Source: Candidatus Fonsibacter lacus
GTDB lineage: Bacteria; Pseudomonadota; Alphaproteobacteria; Pelagibacterales; Pelagibacteraceae
Length of the DNA stretch: 24,186 bases
NCBI GenBank assembly: GCA_010021145.1
Contig: RGRP01000006.1
Span: 1 to 24,186 of the forward strand
Direction of reading: 5' to 3'
Part shown: positions 1 through 8,186 of the stretch, one piece after another
Position numbering within the stretch: position 1 is the stretch's first letter
Layout of the letters: every line of letters starts with the position of its first letter
Program-made: the position numbers and the translations under genes
Notes under the pieces: model-generated
Databases searched by the model: none
Seen by the model: only the letters and a program-made list of their open reading frames with translations
What the model was told of the DNA's origin: nothing

Positions 1-1458
1 AATTCTATTTTCAATTAATATCCTAAGAATACCAAGTGCTGATCTTCTTAATGCATATGGATCTTTTGAACTCGTTGGCTTTTCATTAATCCCGAAGAAG
101 CCAACTAAATTATCAATCTTATCTGCGAGTGCTACTGTAATTGAAATTTTTTCTTTTGGAACTCTATCTTCTGGTCCGACTGGTAAATAATGATCAGAAA
201 TTGCATTTGCAATTTCTAAACTAAATCCTTGTTCTATGGCAAAATATTTTCCAAGAACTCCTTGAAGCTCTGGATACTCTCCTACTAAATCTGAAACTAA
301 ATCTGCTTTACAAATTGAAGCTGCAATTTCTGCATCATCTTTTTTACAATTAATAATATCTGCAATGAATGATGCCAAAACTCTTATTCTTTGCGTTTTA
401 TCATAAAGCGAACCTAAGCTTTGATAAAAAGTAATTCCTTTAAGTTTGCTTACTTGTTTTACTAGATTTTGACTTTTATTTTTTTCCCAGAAAAACTTTG
501 CATCAGTTAAACGTGCAGTAAGAACTCTTTCATTTCCTTTTATGATTTTATTTTTAATATCTTCTTTATTTACAACAACAATAAAATTATTAATTAATTT
601 ATGATTATTAATGGATCGCATTGAAAAATATCTTTGATGATGTTGCATTGTCAGAATAAGAAGTTCTTCTGGTAATTTTAAAAAATCTTTTAAAAACGAT
701 CCTTTTAGAACAATTGGATCTTCAACAAGATTTATAACTTGTTTAAGTAATTTATTATTAATTTCTAATTCACAATCATTCTTTTTAAGAAATGACTGAA
801 TATGTTTAGTAATTAATTTTTCTCTTTCTGCATTATCATAAACAATTCTTTTATCGTTTAAGGTTTTTTTAAAATGAATATAATCTTTAATAACAACCGC
901 CTTATCTTCTAATGGTCCGTCTACATAAGTAATGTTCGTTGATGTTAAATGAAAAAAATTAAATGGAATAGTTTGTTTATCAAATAAACATAAAATTGAT
1001 TTTAAAGGTCTCCCCCAAGAAAGATCATAATCTCCCCAACGCATTTTTTTTCTCCATTGCAGGCCATTTAAAAAATGAGGGATATTTTTCTTAATTTCAT
1101 CAACAACTGGTATTTCTCTTTTTTTTGTTTTAGCAAAAATAAACTTTCCCTTATCAGTTTCTTCTTCATAAATATCTTTTGGATCTAAACTATTCGATTT
1201 AATAAAACCTTGTATAGCCTGCTCTGGCGCTCCAACTTTTGGCCCCCTTAAAACCTTAGCTTCAGTTTTAATATTTGTTGGGAGATTATTATAATAAAAA
1301 ATTAACCTTTTCGGTGTTGAATAAATTTCACTTACAACTTTTTTAAAATCATTCTTTTCAAAAAATAACGCAAAATTTTCTGCAATATTGTTCTTTGCGT
1401 CTTCTTGTAATGTAGGGGGTATTTCTTCTGAATATAGTTCTAATAATAAATCAGACAT
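1..1458 (-). CDS. glyS: Glycyl-tRNA synthetase beta subunit (partial, C-terminus beyond left edge)
   Basis: The minus strand is open from an ATG at 1458 to the window edge, giving 486 codons with no stop. GlyS is usually near 690 residues, so about the last third is outside. The beta subunit of the alpha2beta2 bacterial enzyme helps bind and charge tRNA-Gly in the cytoplasm. Seen in the translation are the opening MSDLLLELYSEEIPP, the stretch VGEYPELQGVLGKYF (around residue 395) and ADKIDNLVGFFGINEKP followed by SSKDPYALRRSALG (around 441-471), all typical of the family. Its ATG shares one base with the glyQ stop (TAATG), which suggests translational coupling so that the two subunits are made together. 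Confidence 0.95.
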   Translation of the reverse strand, partial: MSDLLLELYSEEIPPTLQEDAKNNIAENFALFFEKNDFKKVVSEIYSTPKRLIFYYNNLPTNIKTEAKVLRGPKVGAPEQAIQGFIKSNSLDPKDIYEEETDKGKFIFAKTKKREIPVVDEIKKNIPHFLNGLQWRKKMRWGDYDLSWGRPLKSILCLFDKQTIPFNFFHLTSTNITYVDGPLEDKAVVIKDYIHFKKTLNDKRIVYDNAEREKLITKHIQSFLKKNDCELEINNKLLKQVINLVEDPIVLKGSFLKDFLKLPEELLILTMQHHQRYFSMRSINNHKLINNFIVVVNKEDIKNKIIKGNERVLTARLTDAKFFWEKNKSQNLVKQVSKLKGITFYQSLGSLYDKTQRIRVLASFIADIINCKKDDAEIAASICKADLVSDLVGEYPELQGVLGKYFAIEQGFSLEIANAISDHYLPVGPEDRVPKEKISITVALADKIDNLVGFFGINEKPTSSKDPYALRRSALGILRILIENRI

Positions 1459-2387
1459 TAGTCAGAATTCTTTAACCAAACTTCAGCAGTACTCTTAACA
1501 AGGGTTCTAATTTTGTTAATAAATCCTGCTCTTTCTGTCACGGATATAACTCCTCTTGCATCTAAAGTATTAAAGATATGACTGGCTTTTAAGCACTGAT
1601 CATAGGCAGGAAGTGCTAAATTTTTAGTTAATAAACTCTGACACTCTGTCTCTGCCATCGCAAAAGATTTTAAAAGATTTTCAGTATTTGCAAATTCAAA
1701 ATTGTATGCTGAGAATTCTTTTTCATTACGTTTATAAACATCTCCATATTTAACACCTTCATTATTCCATCTTATGTCATATACGCTATCAACGCCTTGG
1801 ATGAACATTGTAATTCTTTCAAGACCATAAGTAATTTCTGCTGATACTGGCTTACATTCAAAACCTGCCATCTGTTGAAAATATGTAAATTGTGTAATCT
1901 CCATTCCGTCGCACCAAACTTCCCATCCAAGTCCTGAGGCTCCTAATGTAGGACTTTCCCAATCATCTTCTACAAAACGAATATCGTGTTCTTTATAATT
2001 TATTCCAAGCGCACTTAAGCTTCTAAGATAAAGACTTTGAACATTCTCAGGCGATGGTTTTATTAAAACCTGAAATTGATAGTAATGCTGCAGTCTATTT
2101 GGATTGTCCCCATAACGACCATCGGTTGGTCTTCTTGAGGGCTGTACATAAGCTGCTTTCCAAGGTTTAGATCCCAAAGATCTTAATGTTGTTGCAGGAT
2201 GAAAAGTGCCAGCTCCAACTTCCATGTCGTATGGTTGCATCACAACGCAACCGTAATCAGACCAGAATTTTTGTAATTTAAATATAACTTCCTGAAAAGA
2301 TAAATCTTCTGGTTTAGATTTTTTTTTAACTAAAACTTTTTTTTTCTGGGCAACTTTTTTTTTATTTAATTTTTTTTTTGTTACCAT
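1458..2387 (-). CDS. glyQ: Glycyl-tRNA synthetase alpha subunit with lysine-rich N-terminal extension
   Basis: 309 residues. This is the catalytic alpha subunit of tetrameric glycyl-tRNA synthetase, which activates glycine with ATP. The core starts near residue 29 with LSFQEVIFKLQKFWSDYGC and continues with QPYDMEVGAGTFHPATTLRS, PSRRPTDGRYGDNPNRLQHY and GLGWEVWCDGMEITQFTYFQ, all strongly conserved in GlyQ. Ahead of the core is an unusual extension of about 28 residues in which four KKK blocks are separated by two or three other residues. No other in-frame ATG lies between residue 1 and the conserved core, so the extension appears real unless the A-runs hide a sequencing error. It sits 2 bp after sppA and overlaps glyS by one base. 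Confidence 0.96.
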   Translation of the reverse strand: MVTKKKLNKKKVAQKKKVLVKKKSKPEDLSFQEVIFKLQKFWSDYGCVVMQPYDMEVGAGTFHPATTLRSLGSKPWKAAYVQPSRRPTDGRYGDNPNRLQHYYQFQVLIKPSPENVQSLYLRSLSALGINYKEHDIRFVEDDWESPTLGASGLGWEVWCDGMEITQFTYFQQMAGFECKPVSAEITYGLERITMFIQGVDSVYDIRWNNEGVKYGDVYKRNEKEFSAYNFEFANTENLLKSFAMAETECQSLLTKNLALPAYDQCLKASHIFNTLDARGVISVTERAGFINKIRTLVKSTAEVWLKNSD

Positions 2388-2389
2388 TT

Positions 2390-3202
2390 TTATAAGCCAT
2401 ACTTGTTCCAGATCGATCTTACTTCTAGTTCATTTACAACTTCTAAATACGATCCTGGTAATTGTGAGGAAAGTTTTCTTTTTAACCAGCTTTGTGCTGC
2501 TTCAAATTTTTTAACTTTAAGATCTTTACCAAATTTATCTTTTAGAATTTTTTGTAGAGTTCCAACTCCATCAATTAAACCAAGTTGTAATGATTTTTTT
2601 CCAGACCAAAACTCACCGGAGAATAACATTGAGTAATTTTCAGATTTCAATTTATCTTTTCTACTATTTTTCACTAAGTTGATAAATTCTTCATGTAAAT
2701 CTTTTTGTAAAGATTTTAACTTTTCTACATCTTCCTTTTTTTCTTCTAAAAATGGATCTAAAATACTTTTGCTATCACCTGCGGTATGCACTCTTCTTTG
2801 CACGCCGATTTTTTTTATTAACTCTTGAAATCCGAATGCTGAATAAATAACTCCAATAGATCCAACAATTGAATTAGCGTTTGCATAAATTTCATCTCCT
2901 GCGCACATCAACATATATCCGCCAGAAGCTGCCACATCCTCGGCATAAGTTATTACTTTTACTTTTTTATCATCAGCCTCTGATCGAATGAGGTCATACA
3001 AGAGATTAGACTGAACGGGTGATCCTCCTGGAGAGTTAATAGAGATCACTACCGCTTTAATATTCTTTAAAGCAAAGGCTTTTTTAATTATATCGCTTTG
3101 ACTTGCATAACTCATTCCTTGGCTAAACCTTCCAACATTGCCTATCACTCCATTTAATCTGATTAGAGAAATTGTTGGTTTTGATTTAAAAAATGAAAAC
3201 AT
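2390..3202 (-). CDS. sppA: S49 family peptidase (SppA-like)
   Basis: 270 residues, the length of the short single-domain S49 form. Family members cut residual signal peptides or other membrane-associated peptides with a Ser-Lys dyad. Visible are SINSPGGSP (residues 54-62), the nucleophile region DVAASGGY with Ser93, the segment SIVGSIGVI (111-119) and the probable general base Lys145 in AGDSKSILDPF. The Ser-to-Lys spacing of 52 matches the short SppA type. No hydrophobic N-terminal anchor is seen (MFSFFKSKPTISLIRLNG), so the protein may be cytoplasmic or peripheral; its substrate is unknown. It is the first gene of the leftward sppA-glyQ-glyS set, with 2 bp to glyQ. The 90 bp between it and the divergent prenyl synthase gene must hold both promoters; I could not place them with confidence. 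Confidence 0.9.
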   Translation of the reverse strand: MFSFFKSKPTISLIRLNGVIGNVGRFSQGMSYASQSDIIKKAFALKNIKAVVISINSPGGSPVQSNLLYDLIRSEADDKKVKVITYAEDVAASGGYMLMCAGDEIYANANSIVGSIGVIYSAFGFQELIKKIGVQRRVHTAGDSKSILDPFLEEKKEDVEKLKSLQKDLHEEFINLVKNSRKDKLKSENYSMLFSGEFWSGKKSLQLGLIDGVGTLQKILKDKFGKDLKVKKFEAAQSWLKRKLSSQLPGSYLEVVNELEVRSIWNKYGL

Positions 3203-3292
3203 GATTATTTTATATCTTTTAAACGTTTATTATTACTATTCCAGAATAAAAATTTAATAATACTTTATATTTATTAGTGCTACAAACACCTC

Positions 3293-4306
3293 GTGAAAAA
3301 TAATATCGTACAACTAGAAAAATTTCAGAAAAAAACTCCTTACGATTCTCTTAAGGAAATATTTAATAGCGATTTAGATAAAGTAGATGAATTTACTAAA
3401 TTAAAATTATCAAGCGAAGTAGATTTAATTGGAAAAATGGCTTTATACCAATTAAGTTCTGGTGGAAAAAGATTAAGATCTATACTCACTTTAGCAAGTT
3501 CTAAAATTTCAGAATACAAAGGCGAACATAATATTCATTTAGCTGCTTGTGTTGAGCTTATTCATAGCGCAACTTTACTTCATGATGATGTTATTGATAA
3601 CAGTTCAGTAAGAAGAGGTAAAAAAACTTCAAATGTTATTTGGGGAAATCAACCTTCTATTTTAGTTGGTGATTATTTTTTAAGTAGATGTTTTGAAATT
3701 ATGGTTGATGTTGGTTCTTTAGAAGTTCTAAAACTATTGTCGAATATATCTGCAGAAATTGCACAAGGTGAAGTTCTTCAGCTTCAGCATAAAAACGAAG
3801 TGGATATTACCGAACAAGTTTATTTAAATATAGTAACTCAAAAAACAGCTTCGTTATTTGGTGCAGCGATGAAAGTGGGTGGTTGTTTAGCAAATAAATC
3901 TGAGAATGAAAAAAAAGCATTACAATCTTATGGTGTTAATCTTGGTATCGTTTTTCAAATCAGTGACGATATTTTAGATTATAATTCTACAAAAGCATTT
4001 GGCAAAGATATAGGTAATGACTTTTATGAAGGTAAAATTACTTTACCAATTATTATTTTATTTCAAAAATCAAATGAAACTGAACGAGAAGAAATTAAAA
4101 AATATTTTACTCAAGAAACAAGGACTGAAGAGGAGTTAAATAAAGTTTTATTATTAATGCAAAAATATGAAGTAATTACTATTTGCAAAAAAAGAGCAGA
4201 GCATTTTTCAAATGTCTCTTCTGACTCTTTAAATATATTTAAAGAATCCAATATTAGAAAGAATCTGCAAGAATTATCTTTTTATTTAATTAATAGGACG
4301 AATTAA
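3293..4306 (+). CDS. ispB: Long-chain polyprenyl diphosphate synthase (octaprenyl-type)
   Basis: 337 residues, starting at GTG. It condenses isopentenyl diphosphate units to make the polyprenyl tail, probably of ubiquinone. The first aspartate-rich motif is HDDVID (97-102) within HSATLLHDDVIDNSSVRRG, and the second is DDILD (225-229), followed by GKDIGNDFYEGKITLP. A small residue (Ala) lies five positions before the first motif, as in long-chain rather than short-chain enzymes; the exact chain length cannot be read from sequence. The GTG is chosen because total length fits the family and the next ATG (residue 49) is too far in. No clear Shine-Dalgarno sequence precedes it. Its 3' end overlaps the convergent tspO by 17 bp. 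Confidence 0.92.
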   Translation: MKNNIVQLEKFQKKTPYDSLKEIFNSDLDKVDEFTKLKLSSEVDLIGKMALYQLSSGGKRLRSILTLASSKISEYKGEHNIHLAACVELIHSATLLHDDVIDNSSVRRGKKTSNVIWGNQPSILVGDYFLSRCFEIMVDVGSLEVLKLLSNISAEIAQGEVLQLQHKNEVDITEQVYLNIVTQKTASLFGAAMKVGGCLANKSENEKKALQSYGVNLGIVFQISDDILDYNSTKAFGKDIGNDFYEGKITLPIIILFQKSNETEREEIKKYFTQETRTEEELNKVLLLMQKYEVITICKKRAEHFSNVSSDSLNIFKESNIRKNLQELSFYLINRTN

Positions 4307-4781
4307 GAATATAAATTGTGCTATTTAAATATAGCGCAAACGTCGACCAAGCAAAATAAGGAAGCATTAATACAACGGAAGGTTTGCTGTATTTTGAATA
4401 CAAAACCATCAAATATAATATAAAAAAAATAATGATTGAGATTATAAAACTCGCAAGAAAAATTTGTTTATAATAGAAAAATACATAACTCCAACTAGCA
4501 TTAATTAATAAGTGAATAAAATAAACTACTAAAATTTTATTTGAATGTTTGCTTTTTTTATAAGCAAGCCAAACCGCAACCGACATCATTGCATAAAGTA
4601 TTGTCCAAACAGGTCCAAAAATCCAATTAGGAGGATTAAATGCTGGCTTAACTAAATTATAATACCAAGGATCTAATGCTGCTCTTGTTACAAATCCTGC
4701 AGGAAAAGTTATTAAAAAAGTGGCTAAAACTATTACAAATAAACTTAGGTAACCTTGAGATTTTGATTTAGATTGCTTCAT
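4290..4781 (-). CDS. tspO: TspO/MBR family tryptophan-rich sensory protein
   Basis: 163 residues with five hydrophobic segments, the size and layout of TspO/peripheral benzodiazepine receptor proteins. Signature stretches are KPAFNPPNWIFGPVWTILY (about 45-63), NASWSYVFFYYK and LPYFAWSTFALYLNSTIYIL. In bacteria TspO is an outer- or inner-membrane protein that binds porphyrins and affects tetrapyrrole levels; in Rhodobacter it represses pigment genes under oxygen (established knowledge). It follows a 52-codon ORF by 2 bp, and that ORF directly follows gcvP, so tspO is probably the last gene of the riboswitch-controlled gcv operon. That would link it to glycine, the precursor of 5-aminolevulinate in alphaproteobacteria (inference). 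Confidence 0.92.
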   Translation of the reverse strand: MKQSKSKSQGYLSLFVIVLATFLITFPAGFVTRAALDPWYYNLVKPAFNPPNWIFGPVWTILYAMMSVAVWLAYKKSKHSNKILVVYFIHLLINASWSYVFFYYKQIFLASFIISIIIFFILYLMVLYSKYSKPSVVLMLPYFAWSTFALYLNSTIYILNSSY

Positions 4782-4783
4782 TA

Positions 4784-4942
4784 TTAACTAGTTGCTTTAA
4801 CATAAAATAACGCAAGTGCAGCTAATATATGTCCATAGTAAGTTAAGTTTACAAAAACCCTTAATATAAATTTATGATCATCTTTTATTTTAAGAAAATC
4901 ACACAAAACATTGCCAGGATTATAGAATAATTCTAATTTCAT
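4784..4942 (-). CDS. Small hypothetical protein in the gcv operon (52 aa)
   Basis: The ATG at 4942 directly abuts the gcvP stop codon and the ORF ends with TAA at 4784, two bases before the tspO ATG. It exactly fills the 161-bp gap between these genes, as expected for a real operon member. The product begins MKLELFYNPGNVLCDF and ends in a hydrophobic stretch (about residues 26-48, with YYGHILAALALFYVK), so a single-span membrane peptide is plausible. I do not recognise the family. The fit with its neighbours is the main evidence; a chance ORF of this size in AT-rich DNA is possible. Confidence 0.55.
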   Translation of the reverse strand: MKLELFYNPGNVLCDFLKIKDDHKFILRVFVNLTYYGHILAALALFYVKATS

Positions 4943-7804
4943 TTAAGCAGCTTGCTCTTTATAACTATCTAAGCTTGGACAACTACAAATAAGATTTCGA
5001 TCTCCATAAACATTATCCACTCTTGCAACTGGTGCCCAGTATTTATTAGTTTTTAAATACAGTAACGGAAATGCAGCTTGTTCTCTTGTGTATTTATGCT
5101 CCCAAACATCTGCTGAGAGCTCAAGAAATGTATGTGGAGCATTTTTAAGTGGGTTATCATTTGCATCAAATACTTTATTTTTAACCATATTAATTTCTTT
5201 TTTAATATTAATTAACGCATCACAAAATCTATTTAATTCATTTAAACTTTCGCTTTCGGTGGGCTCAACCATCAAAGTTCCAGCAACCGGCCAAGACATT
5301 GTTGGAGCATGGAAACCATAATCAATTAATCGTTTGGCAATATCTTCTTCACTAATACCTGTTTCTGTCTTAATAGATCTTAAATCAATAATGCACTCAT
5401 GTGCAACGAATCCATTTTTACCTTTATACAATGTGCTAAATTGTTCTGATAATTTTTTTGAAATATAGTTTGCATTTAAAATTGCAACTTGGGTTGCTTT
5501 TTTAAGACCCTCAGCTCCCATCATTTTTATATACATCCATGATATTGGAAGAATACTAGCGCTGCCCCACGGTGCCGCTGAAACTGCACCCATGCCTGTG
5601 CTTGGTCCAGAATTTTCTTTTATAACTTGATGATTTGGTAAAAATTTTTCTAAATGCTCAGCAACTCCTATTGGTCCCATACCTGGCCCCCCTCCACCAT
5701 GCGGAATACAAAATGTTTTGTGTAAATTCATATGACAAACATCAGGTCCAAATTTTCCAGGTTTTGCAATTCCAACAAGCGCATTCAGATTTGCTCCATC
5801 CATATAAACCTGTCCACCATTGTCATGAATAATTTTGCAAATATCTGTGATTTGTTCTTCGAATACTCCGTGTGTTGATGGATAAGTTACCATTAAAGCA
5901 GCTAAATTTTTAGAATGTTCAATCGCTTTTTTTTTAAGATCTTCAAAATCAACATTGCCATCTTTATCACAATTAATAACCACGACTTTCATTCCTGCCA
6001 TTTGTGCGCTTGCTGGATTTGTCCCGTGTGCTGAACTTGGAATAAGGCAAATATTTCTATTTTTGTCACCCTTGGAAAAATGATATTTTCTAATAACCAT
6101 TAACCCTGCATACTCACCTTGTGCACCCGCATTAGGCTGAAGAGAAATTCCGCTAAAACCTGTTATTTCAGAAAGCATTTTTGATAAATCATTAAACATA
6201 AAATGATAACCTTCTGCTTGATCTACTGGAGCAAATGGATGAAGCGCCCCAAATTCTTGCCAAGTAACTGGTATCATCTCTGCAACTGCGTTTAATTTCA
6301 TAGTGCAAGACCCTAAAGCAATCATTGATCTATTTAATGCGATATCCTTATCTTCTAGACGCTTTAAATAACGAAGCATTTCCGTCTCAGAATGATAAGA
6401 ATTAAATACTTCATGAGTTAAATATTTTGATGTTCTTAAAAATTCTTTTGAAATTTGATCAATTTTAATCTGATGCGATATTTTTTCATTAATACCAAAT
6501 ACATCAAATAAATCTTTTAAATCACTAATTTCAGAGGTCTCATCAAATGAAATACTAACTGCATCATCTAATTTTCTAATATTAATTTTTTTATCCAAAG
6601 CTTTTTTATAAAAATCTTCCGTTTCATCTCCTGTAAATATCGTTACGGTATCAAAATAATTTTGCGAAATTATTTTAAAATTATTTTTCTGAATTACTTC
6701 TGCAAACAAATTTGCAATTCCAGCCGTGCGCTCAGCAATTTTTTTTATACCTTCTGGACCATGATAAATTCCATAAGCTGCGGCCATAATTGAGAGCAAA
6801 GCTTGAGCAGTACAGATATTACTGGTGGCTTTTTCTCTTCTTATATGTTGCTCGCGAGTTTGTAGAGCCATTCTTAACGCTTGTTTATTTTTTCTATCAA
6901 TTGATACACCGATAATTCTTCCTGGCATTGATCTTTTAAATTCATCTTTAGTTGCAAAAAATGCTGCATGAGGTCCTCCATAACCCATAGGAACGCCAAA
7001 TCTTTGGGAGTTTCCAACTACAATATCAGCACCCATTTCTCCTGGTGGCTTAATAAGAGCCAAAGCTAGTAAATCAGTTACAACAATAGCTTTCCCTTTT
7101 TTTTTATGAATAACATCAATAATTTCTTTTAAGTTGTAAATGCTACCAAGTGAGTCTGGATATTGAACAATTGCACATAATAAATTATCTATTTTTGCAA
7201 GATCTTCATCGATATCACCTACAATAATTTCAAGACCAAAAGGTTCTGATCTAGTTCTGACAACATCAATTGTTTGAACGTTACATCTATTTGAAATAAA
7301 AATTTTATTTAAATTATTTATATTAGTTCGTTGACACAAACCTACTGCTTCAGCTGCTGCAGTTCCTTCGTCAAGCAATGATGCGTTTGCAATATCCATT
7401 TTGGTAAGATCAATAATCATCTGCTGAAAATTTAATAACATCTCTAATCTTCCTTGAGCAACCTCCGGCTGATAAGGTGTATAAGCCGTATACCAGCCTG
7501 GATTTTCTAAGATATTTCTTAGAATAACATTTGGAGTAATAGTTCCATAATAACCTGCCCCTAAATAATTTTTGTAAACTTTATTCTTTTGAGCAATTTG
7601 TTTTAATAATTTAAGAGCTTTATCCTCTGAAATAGCATCGTCTAGTTTCAACTGTTCTTTCTCTAAAATTTTATCTGGCACAATCCTTTGAATAAGCCCA
7701 TCTAATGAATTAACGTTTAAGTAGGAAAGCATAGTTTTAATATGCTCATCCGATGGTCCGATATGACGCCCAATAAATTCTTTGGAATTAGATAAGTCTC
7801 TCAT
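4943..7804 (-). CDS. gcvP: Glycine dehydrogenase (decarboxylating), P protein
   Basis: 953 residues, the full-length single-chain form rather than the split two-subunit form. The P protein uses pyridoxal phosphate to decarboxylate glycine and pass the aminomethyl group to the lipoyl arm of GcvH. The PLP lysine is Lys696 in MNLHKTFCIPHGGGGPGMGP. Other conserved parts are FIGRHIGPSDEH near the N-terminus, YTPYQPEVAQGRLE, SCTMKLNAVAEMIP and SSAHGTNPASAQMAGM. The N-terminal half is the degenerate copy of the aminotransferase fold, the C-terminal half is catalytic. Its ATG overlaps the gcvH stop by one base (TAATG). It forms one transcript with gcvT and gcvH under the upstream glycine riboswitch. 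Confidence 0.97.
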   Translation of the reverse strand: MRDLSNSKEFIGRHIGPSDEHIKTMLSYLNVNSLDGLIQRIVPDKILEKEQLKLDDAISEDKALKLLKQIAQKNKVYKNYLGAGYYGTITPNVILRNILENPGWYTAYTPYQPEVAQGRLEMLLNFQQMIIDLTKMDIANASLLDEGTAAAEAVGLCQRTNINNLNKIFISNRCNVQTIDVVRTRSEPFGLEIIVGDIDEDLAKIDNLLCAIVQYPDSLGSIYNLKEIIDVIHKKKGKAIVVTDLLALALIKPPGEMGADIVVGNSQRFGVPMGYGGPHAAFFATKDEFKRSMPGRIIGVSIDRKNKQALRMALQTREQHIRREKATSNICTAQALLSIMAAAYGIYHGPEGIKKIAERTAGIANLFAEVIQKNNFKIISQNYFDTVTIFTGDETEDFYKKALDKKINIRKLDDAVSISFDETSEISDLKDLFDVFGINEKISHQIKIDQISKEFLRTSKYLTHEVFNSYHSETEMLRYLKRLEDKDIALNRSMIALGSCTMKLNAVAEMIPVTWQEFGALHPFAPVDQAEGYHFMFNDLSKMLSEITGFSGISLQPNAGAQGEYAGLMVIRKYHFSKGDKNRNICLIPSSAHGTNPASAQMAGMKVVVINCDKDGNVDFEDLKKKAIEHSKNLAALMVTYPSTHGVFEEQITDICKIIHDNGGQVYMDGANLNALVGIAKPGKFGPDVCHMNLHKTFCIPHGGGGPGMGPIGVAEHLEKFLPNHQVIKENSGPSTGMGAVSAAPWGSASILPISWMYIKMMGAEGLKKATQVAILNANYISKKLSEQFSTLYKGKNGFVAHECIIDLRSIKTETGISEEDIAKRLIDYGFHAPTMSWPVAGTLMVEPTESESLNELNRFCDALINIKKEINMVKNKVFDANDNPLKNAPHTFLELSADVWEHKYTREQAAFPLLYLKTNKYWAPVARVDNVYGDRNLICSCPSLDSYKEQAA

Positions 7805-8184
7805 TAGTTTGGGTTTTCAGTTGCATATTTTTCATAATCACTTTTGTTCATTAGATCTTTAAGCTCATTTTGATCTTTAATTGTAATTTTAAAGAACCAA
7901 CCTGAATTCTCTGGATCTTTATTTATAAGAGATGGGTCTGCAACAATTGCTGGGTTAGACTCCTTGATCTCTCCTGTAAGTGGTGAATAAACATCGCTAG
8001 CTGCTTTTACTGACTCAACAACTGCGGCTGGATCATCTTTTTTAAAAGACTTTCCTGCTGCAGGAACTTCTGCAAACACAATATCTCCTAACTGAGCTGC
8101 CGCATGCATTGTAATTCCCACTGTTGCAATACTACCATTTACTTCTAACCATTCATGTTTTTTTGAATATTTTTTTTCAGACAT
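7804..8184 (-). CDS. gcvH: Glycine cleavage system H protein
   Basis: 126 residues, the usual size. GcvH carries lipoate on a lysine and shuttles the aminomethyl group between the P, T and L proteins. The lipoylation site is Lys60 in AAVVESVKAASDVYSPLTGE, the canonical ESVKA context, and the N-terminus KYSKKHEWLEV is also typical. The gene lies 2 bp after gcvT and overlaps gcvP by one base. The L protein (dihydrolipoamide dehydrogenase) is not in the window and is presumably shared with other dehydrogenase complexes. Confidence 0.97.
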   Translation of the reverse strand: MSEKKYSKKHEWLEVNGSIATVGITMHAAAQLGDIVFAEVPAAGKSFKKDDPAAVVESVKAASDVYSPLTGEIKESNPAIVADPSLINKDPENSGWFFKITIKDQNELKDLMNKSDYEKYATENPN

Positions 8185-8186
8185 AT

